A stretch of 64,000 nucleotides of DNA from Nymphaea colorata (Eukaryota; Streptophyta; Magnoliopsida; Nymphaeales; Nymphaeaceae): positions 13,502,106 to 13,566,105 of the forward strand of contig NC_045141.1 in the NCBI RefSeq assembly GCF_008831285.2, in the 5' to 3' direction. Under the pieces are notes generated by a model. It was given only the letters and a program-made list of their open reading frames with translations, did no database searches and was not told the origin of the DNA. The stretch's first letter is position 1; each line of letters starts with the position of its first letter. Positions 44,961 to 56,891 of this stretch are shown here, in pieces. Position numbers and translations under genes: made by a program.

Positions 44961-47900
44961 TTATTTTGTTGCTTGTGCAATTATATTGCTTAAAGAACTG
45001 GCCTGCTCTTTCGCACTTTCCACTAAACAATCCTGCATTTAAGAACCAAAAATTTTAAGAGAGTACAGTTGAGCTGCAGTTAAAATTATTATGCAACTAA
45101 CCTGTGCATCTATAAGTTTCTCGACAGTGTTCTTGCTTGCTTCTTGAAGTTCACCAGCAATCAAGAGCTCATCCAGGATAAAGTATACCTAAAATATTCA
45201 TCGGACACCAATTCACAATCCAGAACCGAGGAAAGAATCCACTGAAGCAATTTGATATAATTTCTCAAGGGTCTTGCAGACAACATTTGCTACTTATCTC
45301 AGTACGTTGGGGAAAAAAAAATAATTCAAAAAAGAATGGTCAGTGAAGTCAAGTCAAACATGATTTGTTTTATGAGATCTCAACTATATAGTGGCAGAAT
45401 AAGCCAAAATAACTTCATATCACCCTTCTGAGATAATGCTAAGAAAATTAGAACGATACGTGAGTATACATGCATGTACATTTTCCTACATGTGCATATC
45501 AACATTTGTGACTGCTTTGTTCTCAAGAGGAGCAGATAGGGATAGCAAGGCAATGGTAACTATGTTACATAGATAAAGGTGGAGGATGTGGGTCGCCTGG
45601 ATGGATGCAGGTGCTGGTGCAACATTTCTCAAAAAAAAAATGTAGGGATGCCACAAGCACACAACACAAAAGCACACAAATATAGCCATAGAGATGCAGG
45701 TGAGGATGTCCCGTTCTTTCAATATCAAAAGCAAAATAAATCTAGAAAATTACATAACAAAAGTATAAGGTATATTGTCTGTGAAATAAAGCTAATGAAT
45801 CAGTCAGCTATGGTTAATCCCACAACATGCAACTTGACTACTTGAGCCAAAGACAAGTATAATGTGCACAAGGTGCAGTTAACTGCATTTTCTGTGTCTG
45901 CTGGCTGAATTTTGAGAGTCAGTGCAGCACATACACCTGCACCAGCAGCCAGTGCAGGTGTCACATGGGTGGAGCAACTTCTTAAAGAATGTTTGAAATA
46001 GTACTTTGATCATATTGTACCTTATGGAAATTAAAGATCAAGTCCAACTCACAAACCTGCGAAAGCAGCAAAATACAAAACATAAGACGGTTTTCATGCA
46101 AGAAGACGAATTGTACTGATGAGCAGGAGGGCTTACACAGCCAAAATAGAGATCAAGTATCTCCACAAAACGATGTATTATTTCGAGTATTTCCAATTCA
46201 TTTTCGTCTTGATCTACACACATGCAAAAGTAAAGGCTAGCATATCTGCAAATCCCCGAAACATAAACACTGTAAGGTAAGAAACATTGAGACTGGAAAA
46301 GGGGTAGTAGTTCTAACAAGCGTATTAGACAAGATATAGCAATCATCTCTGTAAATCAAATCAACTCAATCATTCGCAGATAAACTCGAAACACGGTCTA
46401 TTACAAGTTCAGAGCCTAGATTGCACTTTTGATTAAATATATGATATTGAGAGCATCCAGTCTTTTATGCAATTGAAAAGCCTGAATTCTCATCTCCTAC
46501 TAAACAAATTATGCAGATCACATCTGTAATGTATATTTAACAAGAGATTGAATAAATACAAAACACTAGTGGTCCCTATTCATTATTTCTATCTCATTAC
46601 TAGTAACAATTACCAAGTATTTCCCTCCAGACAATTTGCAACAAGTACCTTCTATATACAACTTTGTATCCTCTCCACTCAACAAAATTACAGAGCTTTG
46701 GACCTCGGTTAAGAATCAATCCACTGAGCTCTCGAATCACCTTCAGAAAAAATTTAAACAAGAAATAGGAATATCAACATGACAGGGCACAACATAAATC
46801 TTTACATTACCATCAATTGCAAAGTGTTATCAAAGTGAACTGCAGAAAGAATCCCCGGTAATGAATGGACTCAGGAGTTCCAAAAAATAAAAAGAACTCG
46901 GAAAGACATCGCTAAGTCATTAGAATGTTTCAATGAATTAAACACTTTTATTCAATGTGAAATCAACTTGACTGATACAGAAACCAGAATCAGAAGTTAT
47001 AGAGATCTGGCATACTATAATAGTACCATGAAAAACTAGCGGTCAGATGCTTAATTAAAAAAAAAAAAAAGAAAAAAAGAAACAGACCAATCTTCAACCT
47101 AAAGGTTGTCCATAAGGCATAAGTCAATCTGGCACAGCGGCCACTAAGAGCAGCATTTCTGATTTGACTCATCCGCATGATAGTGTTATGTTTGATATAT
47201 TTTTGTTGGGATCCTTATTTGTCTTTGTATTTTTCTAATTCTTGTGTCTTCTTTGTACTTTTTATTTTCATTATTTTTCAGTATTTTTCCTCAGCCCAAA
47301 GCTAAGCTGAGAAGCTATAGAGTTGTTAGTGCCAACAGCTAGCATTGTAGCCATTGGGACCCCAAGAGTTAGCTCCTTTTGTACATAAATAAAGGCTCTT
47401 TGCCCTTTTGTAACCTATGCTTCTTTGAAGGTTTCTTGAAGCTGTTCTAATACATATTTTGTGCCTTACTGCAGTTAATTTCAGTTAAGAGTATTTTGGC
47501 TATGTTGCTATCATGAGAACTATACATTTTTATCTATACTTTGCTGTTTGTTTCTCATCATTGTTGAAGACCCTGATTTGTTGATATAGTTCTCAGTCTA
47601 TATCAAATTGTTTACAGATGGAACATTTTTTGTATCACAATAATGAAAACCAGACTATACATTGAACCAATGTCGCTACAGAAACTACATGTAAGCATGT
47701 AAGACTAAATAGGTAGAGTGTGACTGTTCCAACGTCTTCATCAACCAGAGTGATGGACCACAGTAACCACTCACCACACCTTAATGCTGTCATGTCCAAG
47801 AAGTGAACTCCCTCACAAACATGGATGAAGGGGGAAAAAAGAGGAACCAACCTGGATACCAGATTCTAGTATTGACTCAACAGCGAAGCCTAGTTCTATT

Positions 47901-50900
47901 GCTTCCAATAAGTCAAAAAAACTAGATAAGAAATTCACTCCTGAGCGCGACATCGCACCACTGACGGTTGACAACTGGAAAGGTCTACTACTTCTACGAA
48001 CATTGTACGGTTCGGGGGGGTAATCGGCATACTCCATGGGTCCATATTCTCTTTATTCATGACTTGAAGATGCACACATACACATGATCTAGCTAATTTC
48101 GCCGCCTCCTTGTAACTTTTTGTCTTCTATTTTAACGGTGAAAATTCTGATAACACTATCCACTTGGCTAAGTTCCATGTTCCCCCAGGGGGACAACATG
48201 GGGACACAAGAAACAAAAGGAAACTGATGAATGTAATTATTTACTGTTGACGATATTATTCCCTATATATGTACAAGGAACTTCATCAGTTAACCTTACC
48301 AGGAATAAAACCATCTTTTACATTTACCTAGAATCCTCAAGCATCAACGACATAATTCCTTCAAACAATTGCTTGCTTAATCTCGGATACTAAGTAAATT
48401 CCCACAAGCTTTTTAAAGACTTCACTGAACAGATTTGCATGCTTTGGGGACCCAAAGTATCCAAATGCTAATAATAGAGCTTACACTGAAGTGGTAATGG
48501 AAGCACACCAGCAATGACAGCCAAAATCAAATGTAAAAGTAGCAAGAAAACACTTAAAACGTATAAAATTATAGTGATGGTTGCAGTCAAAATCCACAAT
48601 CATACTTCCTAGTAAAGGAAATAACATCACCTACCAATGACTTCGAACATGTGCCTCTAATAACTAGATAGGCAAATGGTTGCACTCATGACTCAAGGGA
48701 TCAAGTCCTGCTTCCAGGTTTGGCAGAAGCTAGTGCATGTCCCGGAGAACTTGCACAACATAGATGTAAGAGGTAAAAGAGTTACCTGATCCAGCTATAG
48801 CTGCATCAATTAAAAGCTTAATGCTAATGGAAGGTAACGTGATCATTCTCTCTCTCTTCTTAGATTGTCTCGCCTTTCACCCATAATGCTTGGGAATCAT
48901 TCCCAATCCTAGATAAAATGACACATCCATCGGTTTTTGATATGGCCAGGCAACAACGTCCATAAATTACATTTACAACTATGCCAAGTGCACATGCCTG
49001 GAAGTGTGATGCACCTATGTCGGCATGCGTGCAGCCACAGCCGTAAAGGGCATAGCAAAATTATACTTTGTATTAATTGGTCTATTTTAATATTTATTAT
49101 TTGGAATTTGTATTCTACTTTAACTATAACTGTCAACTAGAGATGCATTTAAGTCATCTATTAATCATCTTTTTGGAAACTTAAATATCTTTCAGTGGAA
49201 GTCCCACTTCTCACAGAGAGAGAGAGAGAGAGAGAACTTCACAACCCGTGTGACATAGCTGACCTGATATGTGCAGGGAAATGCCGATGAAAGTAGCTTT
49301 CAAAACTCTTGTGGTAGCAGCACCAAATAGAGGGAAAAAGAGCTCAATAGAAATTGCTGAAGCATGTGAAATCAAAGGATCTAAGCTTGGTCTGTACAAG
49401 ACAAAGGTCCATGCTTGACTCCACAGGTACTATTGATCAATAGTTAGCAGAAGTGAAAGACTTAGATATGTAGAACAAAACAATAGAATCATGCAGAGCA
49501 TAGGCTCTTGATGCAATCTTAGGTATAGGCTAAGAACTGAAGCTTCAGGCATGTACTTTAACCATTGGTAGAATAAAGAAAATCAAGAACACTGCACAAA
49601 CAGTTATACGATCTGATTTGCGCACCTTGGATCTCTCCTTCTGCGAATAAGTTGAATACCATTTTGCCAAACGTACCTTGCCTTGACGATTGACCAGAAG
49701 CACAAAATGAATCTGGTAACAAATTTCAATTATCGTTAGTTGCTTAGTTTATTGGATGACATGAAAACATCACTGTATCAGATCCTATGCTTGTCAATTA
49801 CAAAATGCCATGAAAGGAAATGACTAATATAAATGATGGCACATGAATATATTGATTATTCCTGGACTAAAAATATCAAAAAACATGAGTATTTATGTGC
49901 ATTATCCTCAACAATCCAATCAATATGATCAGATGAGTCACAAAAGGACACAAGTAGTTTTGTGAAACATAAACAGACACTTACAGTTTGAGTTGACAAC
50001 TTCCTTTTAAGTTGACTGTCTTTAAAACTGTCCAATGTAACTTATATTGTTAAAAAAAGTACCTAGGCTTGACTAGGCCCCTAGGCTTGGCAGATCACTT
50101 AGGCTGGTTGTTCCAACTTCCAAGGGGATCTGCCATTTGGAAATGTCAAGGTTATTTCCTGGGGCACCCAGGCTCTAAGCACTCAACAGCCTAGCCTTCT
50201 TCTTCTTCAAGAACCTAGATAATTTTTTCTTCTTCAATTTTTTTCTTTTCTTCTCGTGCTTGAGGTAATTTTTCTTTTTTCATTTTCTTCTTCTTTTACT
50301 GTTTTTATGTAATTTTCTGTTTCCTCATTATTTTCTTGTTGAAACTTGAAAGTGATATGTGACTAGAAGTATATGTTATAGATTGCATGAATTATGGCAC
50401 CAGAAGTATTTATGTTTCTTTGTTCAGTGAATATGTAATCTGAAGTTTTAGTTTAGGCTTTTAGGTGTTAGGAATTAGAGTTAAAGATTTTTTAGTTGAT
50501 TTTTAGGAAATTAACATATTTTGTATACCCTATGAACAATGATGTTACAGGCATTATACTTGTTTTCTTACCTTTTTTTTTTTTTTTTTGAAAACAGATC
50601 AATCTTTTGCTAAATTTAATAGTTGTTTTTTAATATTTTTTTACAGCTTAATGAGCTGAGTCCCACCTAGGTTTCCATAGAGCTCTATGCTCAACCCATC
50701 ACCTAAAATGTGCTTAGTACTCTTAAGATTAGTGGACATTAGGCTGGATCATTAAGAAAAAAGGGAAAAGACACTTTCAGATGACTTGCTGGGTCAGAAC
50801 TTCCCTGCCTATAAGTGAGGACTGGGGATTACTATCACTCATAAAGATATATATATACAGAAAAGATCCTGACAAGTTACTGTTGGGACAACCCTAACTA

Positions 50901-52450
50901 GCCTCTCTAGAAAGACAAGTCAGAGTTTCAGAATTTTAGAACTCACACTATATATCGGCCCACATATCATCCTCGTGCATGAATCAGGAAAATCCTTTTT
51001 CTCTAGGGACAAAATTCATGAATTCAGAAAACTGAAAATATATAAACTATTAACATAGAAAATTGTGAATATAGTTTCTACTAACTTTCTTATAAAAGGT
51101 GTTGATAAAATTCAAAATAAGAACTAAAATGTAAAAAGAAAACCCAAAAAAAATAAATTATTTAAAAATGATTTCTTTTTTAGAAAAACCCTTAAAATAT
51201 TTTCATTTTGATGATATTTTCAAATATCAATTTTCTTGCTTTTCGTTTCACTTGTTTGTAACTTTGTAGCTGTTTATATTGAGATATTTTGAAAATATTG
51301 TTGATAATTGTAGCCATGATACTAGGTAACATATAAATATATAAAACCTGATGGAGAAGATCAATATCAATATATACATCCTCGAGAGTGGAGAGAGCAC
51401 GTTAGAATTGAATGTAAGTGTCAAGTAGAATTCCAAAAGCACAGTCAGGATGGTTAACGGAATCAAGTACTCTGTTCAGTAAGCAAAATCCTTTCTGCTT
51501 ATACTTCCTGTTTAAGTGTTTGTTTTCTAAAGTCCAAAGCATTCATTTTTCTCTTTGTCAAACGCTCAACATTGCAGGAGTATTAGAAACTTCTACCCTA
51601 GAGCAAGATCAATGTATGCATCCTTGAAAGAACATTCTAGAAATGAACGCGAGTGTTGTTTTGAATTCGAAAAACACAAATTTAGGATGGTGAATCGGGC
51701 CTGGTTCTCTATCCAAAAAGGCCAAAATGCATTCGTCTAAACTTCGTTGTTTAAACGTTCGTCTTCTGAAGTTCAGTCATTTATTTGGCTCTTCAATCGA
51801 AAAGGAAGTATTACAAAAGCTTTAGAAACTTGTGCCCTGCCATGAAATTCCTTTCCCTTTCCCCCACTTGAAATAAAGAGCCCTTAGTTCTCCGCAGACT
51901 GTCTGATCCAAACTGTATCAATTTGATTTGAATTGGCAGGACATGACAACTTTTTAACGTACTTCTCTCTTCAGTCTTTAGGAATGGCTATATAAAAATT
52001 AGCACAAAGAAATGCAACTTAAAACAACCGCTTCCCGCAACACGTTCCTACCTTCCTGGTTATAAGTGGTTGCTTTCAAATTAAGGAAAAGGGGAAAAAA
52101 GAAGGAAGAAAAGGAACAAAGTTACTTAAACATGTGACCACACATTCCATAGGAAAAACAGGTGCACACAACCACGAGCTCCACCTGCTAATCATTGGGG
52201 TATACAACGTTCTTCACTACCAAAATCTAACAAAATCAGGAACTCAAAACCAACGTATGGACAAACTTCCGATACCATCATATTTCACCAAGTTCCTCCG
52301 CGACAGAGGAAGAAGGAAGCAGGAACCCATCGTTCGATTGTTAATCGGTCCAACAACAATTAAGAACGTGAAATAGAAGCTAAGGTTCAAAAACGCAAAC
52401 GCGAAAGAGAAGCCACAGGAGATAGAAGAAATGGGAGAGCTTAGTACCAT
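44961..52450 (-). CDS. AP-1 complex subunit sigma (clathrin adaptor small chain)
   Basis: Small subunit of the AP-1 adaptor, which sorts cargo into clathrin-coated vesicles at the trans-Golgi network/early endosome. Seven coding exons on the minus strand: 52450–52448 (ATG only), 49712–49626, 46740–46649, 46245–46137, 46056–46021, 45188–45102, 45032–44961. All introns are GT–AG and the exons join in frame to 161 aa, the usual length. Family marks: [20 protein letters not shown] (2–21), [29 protein letters not shown] (31–59), [60 protein letters not shown] (the sigma LDE...GEL.E motif) and [13 protein letters not shown] at the end. These match AP-1 sigma better than AP-2/3/4 sigma. Position 110, before the ILDE motif, is Val where family members often have Ala, and DCLVES near the end also varies, so it may be a divergent paralogue. 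Introns 1 and 2 (2.7 and 2.9 kb) hold repeats. No lesion seen. Confidence 0.95.
47203..47590. mobile_element. Possible solo LTR in AP-1 sigma intron 2
   Basis: The stretch begins TGTTGGGATCC, like the start of the copia LTR at 36432. It contains a TGTACATAAATAAAGG promoter/poly(A)-like phrase, a GTTAGTGCCAACAGCTAGC short inverted repeat, and T-rich ends. No second copy is present in the window, and no target duplication or right end could be fixed. Confidence 0.3.
49215..49235. repeat. AG microsatellite in AP-1 sigma intron 2
   Basis: About ten AG units in a row. Confidence 0.95.
51359..51838. repeat. Old tandem duplication, about 2 x 240 bp, in AP-1 sigma intron 1
   Basis: Copy 1 (about 51359–51606) and copy 2 (about 51607–51838) share in order GATCAAT, ATCCTY GARAG, AGGATGGT, GTTTAA(A/G)YGTT, GTCTTCTRAAGT, TTAGAAACTT and CCCT. 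Divergence is substantial. The copies lie in the first intron, 0.6–1.1 kb downstream of the start codon in gene orientation. Confidence 0.75.
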
Positions 52451-52876
52451 GTTGGCCGGACGTTGACGAAGCAAAGCCGTCGAGGGCGACAACCCATCCC
52501 CTGCTCTAGACCGACTTACAAGAGTAAGAAATAAGAAGCGCCTTTCTGGATTCCCAAACCACGCACGTCGTTCTTTCCTTAATTACACCATATGAAAAAT
52601 ACACACGACTTGCTGTGGAGTACCAAAAGCTGCCAAAATTTCCTTTTCGGACAGGTTTCCCGCGCAGTAATTAGCTACGTTACAAGTTTTTTTGGGTACT
52701 ACGTAAGGGTGAGCACCCGGCGGATGACCCCTGCCGAAACTGTGGTTTATTCCATTGAAATGATAAATTGATTGTACATGTCGAACAACGTGCTAACAAC
52801 GTTGAAAACTTTCATCATACAACGTGCTAACAACGTGAAAACCTACAAGCGATGTACCGTTGATAAGGTCATGGAC
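52451..52876. other. 5' leader and upstream region of the AP-1 sigma gene
   Basis: The minus-strand leader directly before the ATG is GC-rich (GTCGCCCTCGACGGCTTTGC within 52499–52465). The promoter should lie between about 52500 and 52900. A 34-bp phrase containing ACAACGTGCTAACAACGT is tandemly repeated at 52785 and 52819. Confidence 0.5.
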
Positions 52877-53082
52877 TTAGTAGCCTTTGATAAAGTGTCT
52901 CACCTTGTTGCAGCGTAAACATGATCCAATCTCACATGCTCCAATCTCTTGATAACATGAACATATCCGACAGGTATCATCAATGTTCTGACTCGAGTCC
53001 AGAGCCTGGCTTCTTATTGCATTAGGCCGAGTTGGGTCAGCCTTATGCGCAACCATATTTCTTAATATCACAATGCTGATTG
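52877..53082 (-). pseudogene. Possible zinc-knuckle gag remnant abutting the gypsy LTR
   Basis: The minus strand contains SQNIDDTC followed by GSCLRCNKVRHFIKGY, which resembles a Ty3/gypsy gag knuckle (C..CGK.GHF...C) with the last Cys and the central His context altered. It ends where the gypsy LTR begins, so the gypsy element may have inserted in an older one. Weak evidence. Confidence 0.35.
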
Positions 53083-56000
53083 TGGTAGGATCAGACTTTA
53101 ATGCAAGCGCCGATCCTCTCCAAGATCTAGGAGGAGGTTGCCGTTTAATAGGTTTAAATGTTAAATACAAAAATTGGTTCCCGTCAGACAGTCACCCCGG
53201 CTTAATATAAGATCAAGGGAGTACAAATACGTCTTTCCCAAACTCGGTTTCAACCTACTACAAAACTAGAATGAATTGGGTAGGCTTATTACCCAAACCC
53301 GGTCTCCACGTGCTCACCGGAGATGAGATTCCAGCAACTAGGACCGCTTCCTTCAAGATTAGGGCAGCAAACCCCCCTTGGATAGAATGAACGAAACAAG
53401 AGCAATCATGATTCTATCAAGGGAAGAACGCAAGAGAGGGAGGGAGTATCGTCACCAGATTCTCAATCAACCCCAATAGTCTAGCAACGTGTCGATTGGG
53501 GGAGGCTATCGTCGATTTCACCAGACGAGTGCGGTTCCTTCTCTCAGACAGCAACACACTTACGGTAGTGGTTATCACCTCACGTCCTTTGCTGGAATTA
53601 ATCAAGAAATGCAAACCAGCAAGTATCAAGTTATGAAGCTAACAAGAAATCAACTTCAAATAAGGGAAAGCATTCACCCATGAGACCAATTTAACCCCGA
53701 TCTTTTGTTTAGAAAGGGGGATGCAATCGCCGGAGCGCCGGTGAACGTCGAGGCTTCCCTCAAGGTTATGCTCTTTTTCCACCTTACACGACCTCTACTA
53801 TGCCCGCGGACCAGCCATGTTCCCTTTCAATGGACGTGTGGGAAAATGCAAGAGGATAGCAATCAAAGTCCAATCAAATAAGTAAATGAGTTCAAATGAG
53901 TAATTGCACTTCACTAGTTGATTGAGTAACCCCTAGAAAGTGACGTAGATAGGGGAAGCAAGCCTAGAAAGCACCTAAGCACGCGTGTCTTCCTCCTTTT
54001 CTGGTGAAGGTTGAAGCTCCGACGAGGTATGTTGATCGGACTCCGGCTGGTTGTCTCCTTGCCCTCCTTGGCTCCTTGTTTGGTTTTCGCAATCTCCAAG
54101 GTGAACGCCTCCTCTCACGAGCTAGGGACGAGGAGCTTCCAAGATAGTTGTAGATCATCTTCCTAGAATATTGGTCGTATCTCCCTTAATTGAGTGTTGA
54201 TGATCTCCAATAATCTTGAGGATCTCTTCCCTTAATCGGATGGAGACTAGGTTCAATGCACCTAGCCGATTAGAGGATCCTCTTCTCTTATTCGTTGGAG
54301 GTGCATTAGGGAATGAGATCTTGCCAAGGGTGGGCGAGGTATCCTCTTCCACGTGTCCCTTCCTTGGGCCGCCACGTAGTTCCTTTCTTTTTTGCAAATG
54401 TCTAGATTCAACATACCTATTGGCGAAAAGATCACCTTTCCCGAAGTAATAGGAATGAGTTTAGAAGGAGATCGCCTTCTCCTTTTGGCGCACGGGACAC
54501 TTGGCGCCCGTTCCTAATTCCTCGAGCAACCTTCCTATTCTGTTGCTAATGAGGTGGCTGGCGGGTTGGCGCTTTCCTCTTGAGTTGACACCTGTCCTCC
54601 CAAGATTTTGGTAGTTGATTACTTGCCAAAAGTGTCACTAAAGGATGAGGAGAGGAGGCGGCGCAAAAGACTTCTTTTTCAGGCGCTATGGACACTTGGC
54701 GCGCTTTCCTTTCTTCTTGTTGCGCCTTCCTAATCTGCCACCCTAGCTGTTAGCTCCTCTTCCCACGTGGTGCCACCTGTCCCCCTTGCCAAACAGCTAT
54801 AGATTTGACCTTCCAGAAATGCCGGAAATGGATTTGGAAGGCTGGACGGTGCCAAAAGTTGCCTTTCAAGTCTCCTTATGCCCTAGGGTTTGCGATGATC
54901 ATCTTGGACAGAAATACCCATGCGAAGTATGAATTAGCCCAAGCAAAATTAATGCATAGTAGGGGTAGAATGGGGATTAGTCACCCAAGTGTCAGAACTG
55001 GCCGGAGAATGTCGGATCTGACCGGAATGCTGGCCGAAATTCCAAGTTACACCATGAAATCCGGCAAACAGGCTCACATGCTCCCGAAAATTGCAGACGA
55101 TGTTTCGACGGTCAAATCAATTCTACCTTGAATTTTGGATATGTTATAAAACTTTTAATTACGAATCCAACGGTATATGACTCACCTGAAAACTCCAAGG
55201 GAATCGCCAGAAATAGCCTCTGCAAGTGGCGGATCTGTGACGACTGCGTCTGAGCGGTGGTGGCAGAATCATCCCACTTCCATTGCAGATTTGACTGCCT
55301 TGCCATGGTCTGTTCTGCCTGAAATTTTAGTATGTTGGAGAGGATGACGAGAGCTTTCCAACGAGCTATGGCACGCCTCAAAACTCTCAGCGGATCTCTG
55401 GAATCGCTTTCTGATCAGAGGTGTATCCTGGTGCTACATTCAGAAATCGGTTCTTCCCTTTCTCCGCGCGAACTCACTTCCTCTTCCGCTTTCTCTCTTC
55501 TTTTTCCTTCAGAATCAACCCATGATACGTGTCCTTGATATGCAAGGTTGAGATTGACTCTTCTTCCTCATCTAGCCCTTGTAAGCCTCGATGGATCAAG
55601 GTGTTAGACTACTGCCTTAACTGTCGAATGCGCCATTATCTCTCTCTTCTCACGTAAGCCTAAATCTTTGTTCCAAGGGGATACCGATTGAAGGATCTTG
55701 ATTTAGGCGAGGTTTCCCACGGATGCTCAAGCTCATTTTCTCGTTGATCTTCTTCGAAAGGGTACCCAAAACACTTCCGGCTAACTACCAAGAAGAGATG
55801 ATACTTAACTCGTGGAGGAAGTATTTTGCCGGTGGTCAAAAGTGAAGAATGATGTTGGACATCAGAACCATGGATGCCAAGTCTTCTTCACCAGCCCTAT
55901 GGATCAATCACCTCAATCCTCCTTCGTGTCCAAGGAAGATGCACGAATGTCCACTCAAGGAATGTTTGATTCGGGTTCGTTGCAGATCTAAAGTGTCAAT

Positions 56001-56876
56001 GGCTGCCGGTGGCCATTAACGAAGCTTAGATCTCCACTATTCTCACGGCTTGGTGAGTATTGCAATGTAGTGCTCTAAGAGCCACGCCCTGGGGACCAAT
56101 GAACTCTCCACGCATGGAGGAAAGAGAAATCTCAAATTTCATTAAACAAGAATGATTAAAGTGTCTCGGTTTTGGCTTATATACAAGTGACAAACCGGTT
56201 CCAAACAATATCTCGAGACGAGACGCAAAACAAACCGAATCAAGTAGAGAAAACGGTACAAAAGCAATTGAATCAAATCAACTTAAGTCAATGTCCAAAT
56301 CTGATTTGGGACTTGAGCCCCCACCTCGCCCAGGTCCGTCTGAGCTTCGCATGTATGGTCCGTGAAGTGGGCTCGAGCCCAAGATGCCTGAGTCGTGCTA
56401 GGCTGAAGTAATCTCCTCTCCCTCTCCCTGCCGAGCCCACCTTCTTCTAAGCCAGGTCGGTCTAGGTCTTCCTCTTCCGGACTAGGTGAGTCCAGGCCTT
56501 CTTCATCTAGGCTAGGTGAGCTTAGGTCTTCCGCACCTAGACATGACGGGTCTAGGTCTCCTAGGTAAAGGTCACTTAGGTCTTCTATGAACCTCGCGCT
56601 CTTAACTCACACTGCGAAGATACGCCAAAGCCGCTTGAAGCCTCTCCCGCAATGCTTGAGGAGTTAACCTCACAAGAGAAAAATCTGCCTCTTCTAGAAT
56701 CCGCCATAAAAGCTTTTGGAAAGATAACATCCCTAAGCTTTTCTCCTCTCTCCGAAGCCGCGCCCACCTGTTCTTTGCAAAACTTGTAAACACAAAAGTT
56801 AGCCTCACAACAATTATGAGCACCTTCGGCGGAGGTGCCAACGTGGGAAGTACGGGCTCTAGGTAGGCTCGTATCA
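53083..56876 (-). repeat. 3' LTR of the gypsy element, about 3.8 kb
   Basis: On the minus strand it starts TGATACGAGCC right after the polypurine tract and ends CTACCA at 53083. The part at 53083–53889 matches 62123–62764 in two long blocks, with a replaced middle (53291–53567 against 62341–62449). The remainder has no partner in the window, so the full length rests on the polypurine tract position. No coding frame inside is supported. Confidence 0.75.
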
Positions 56877-56891
56877 ACCCCACCCTCCTTA
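56877..56891 (-). other. Polypurine tract of the gypsy element
   Basis: The minus strand reads TAAGGAGGGTGGGGT, followed by TGATACGAG, a plausible LTR start. Confidence 0.7.

Noticed and set aside
50041-50720. CTAGGC-rich stretch in AP-1 sigma intron 1 as a defined transposon
   Set aside because: Repeated TAGGCTTG/CCTAGG phrases are present, but I could not define ends or target duplications.
53400-55540. Open frames inside the 3.8-kb gypsy LTR
   Set aside because: No known domain and a position inside the LTR make coding unlikely.
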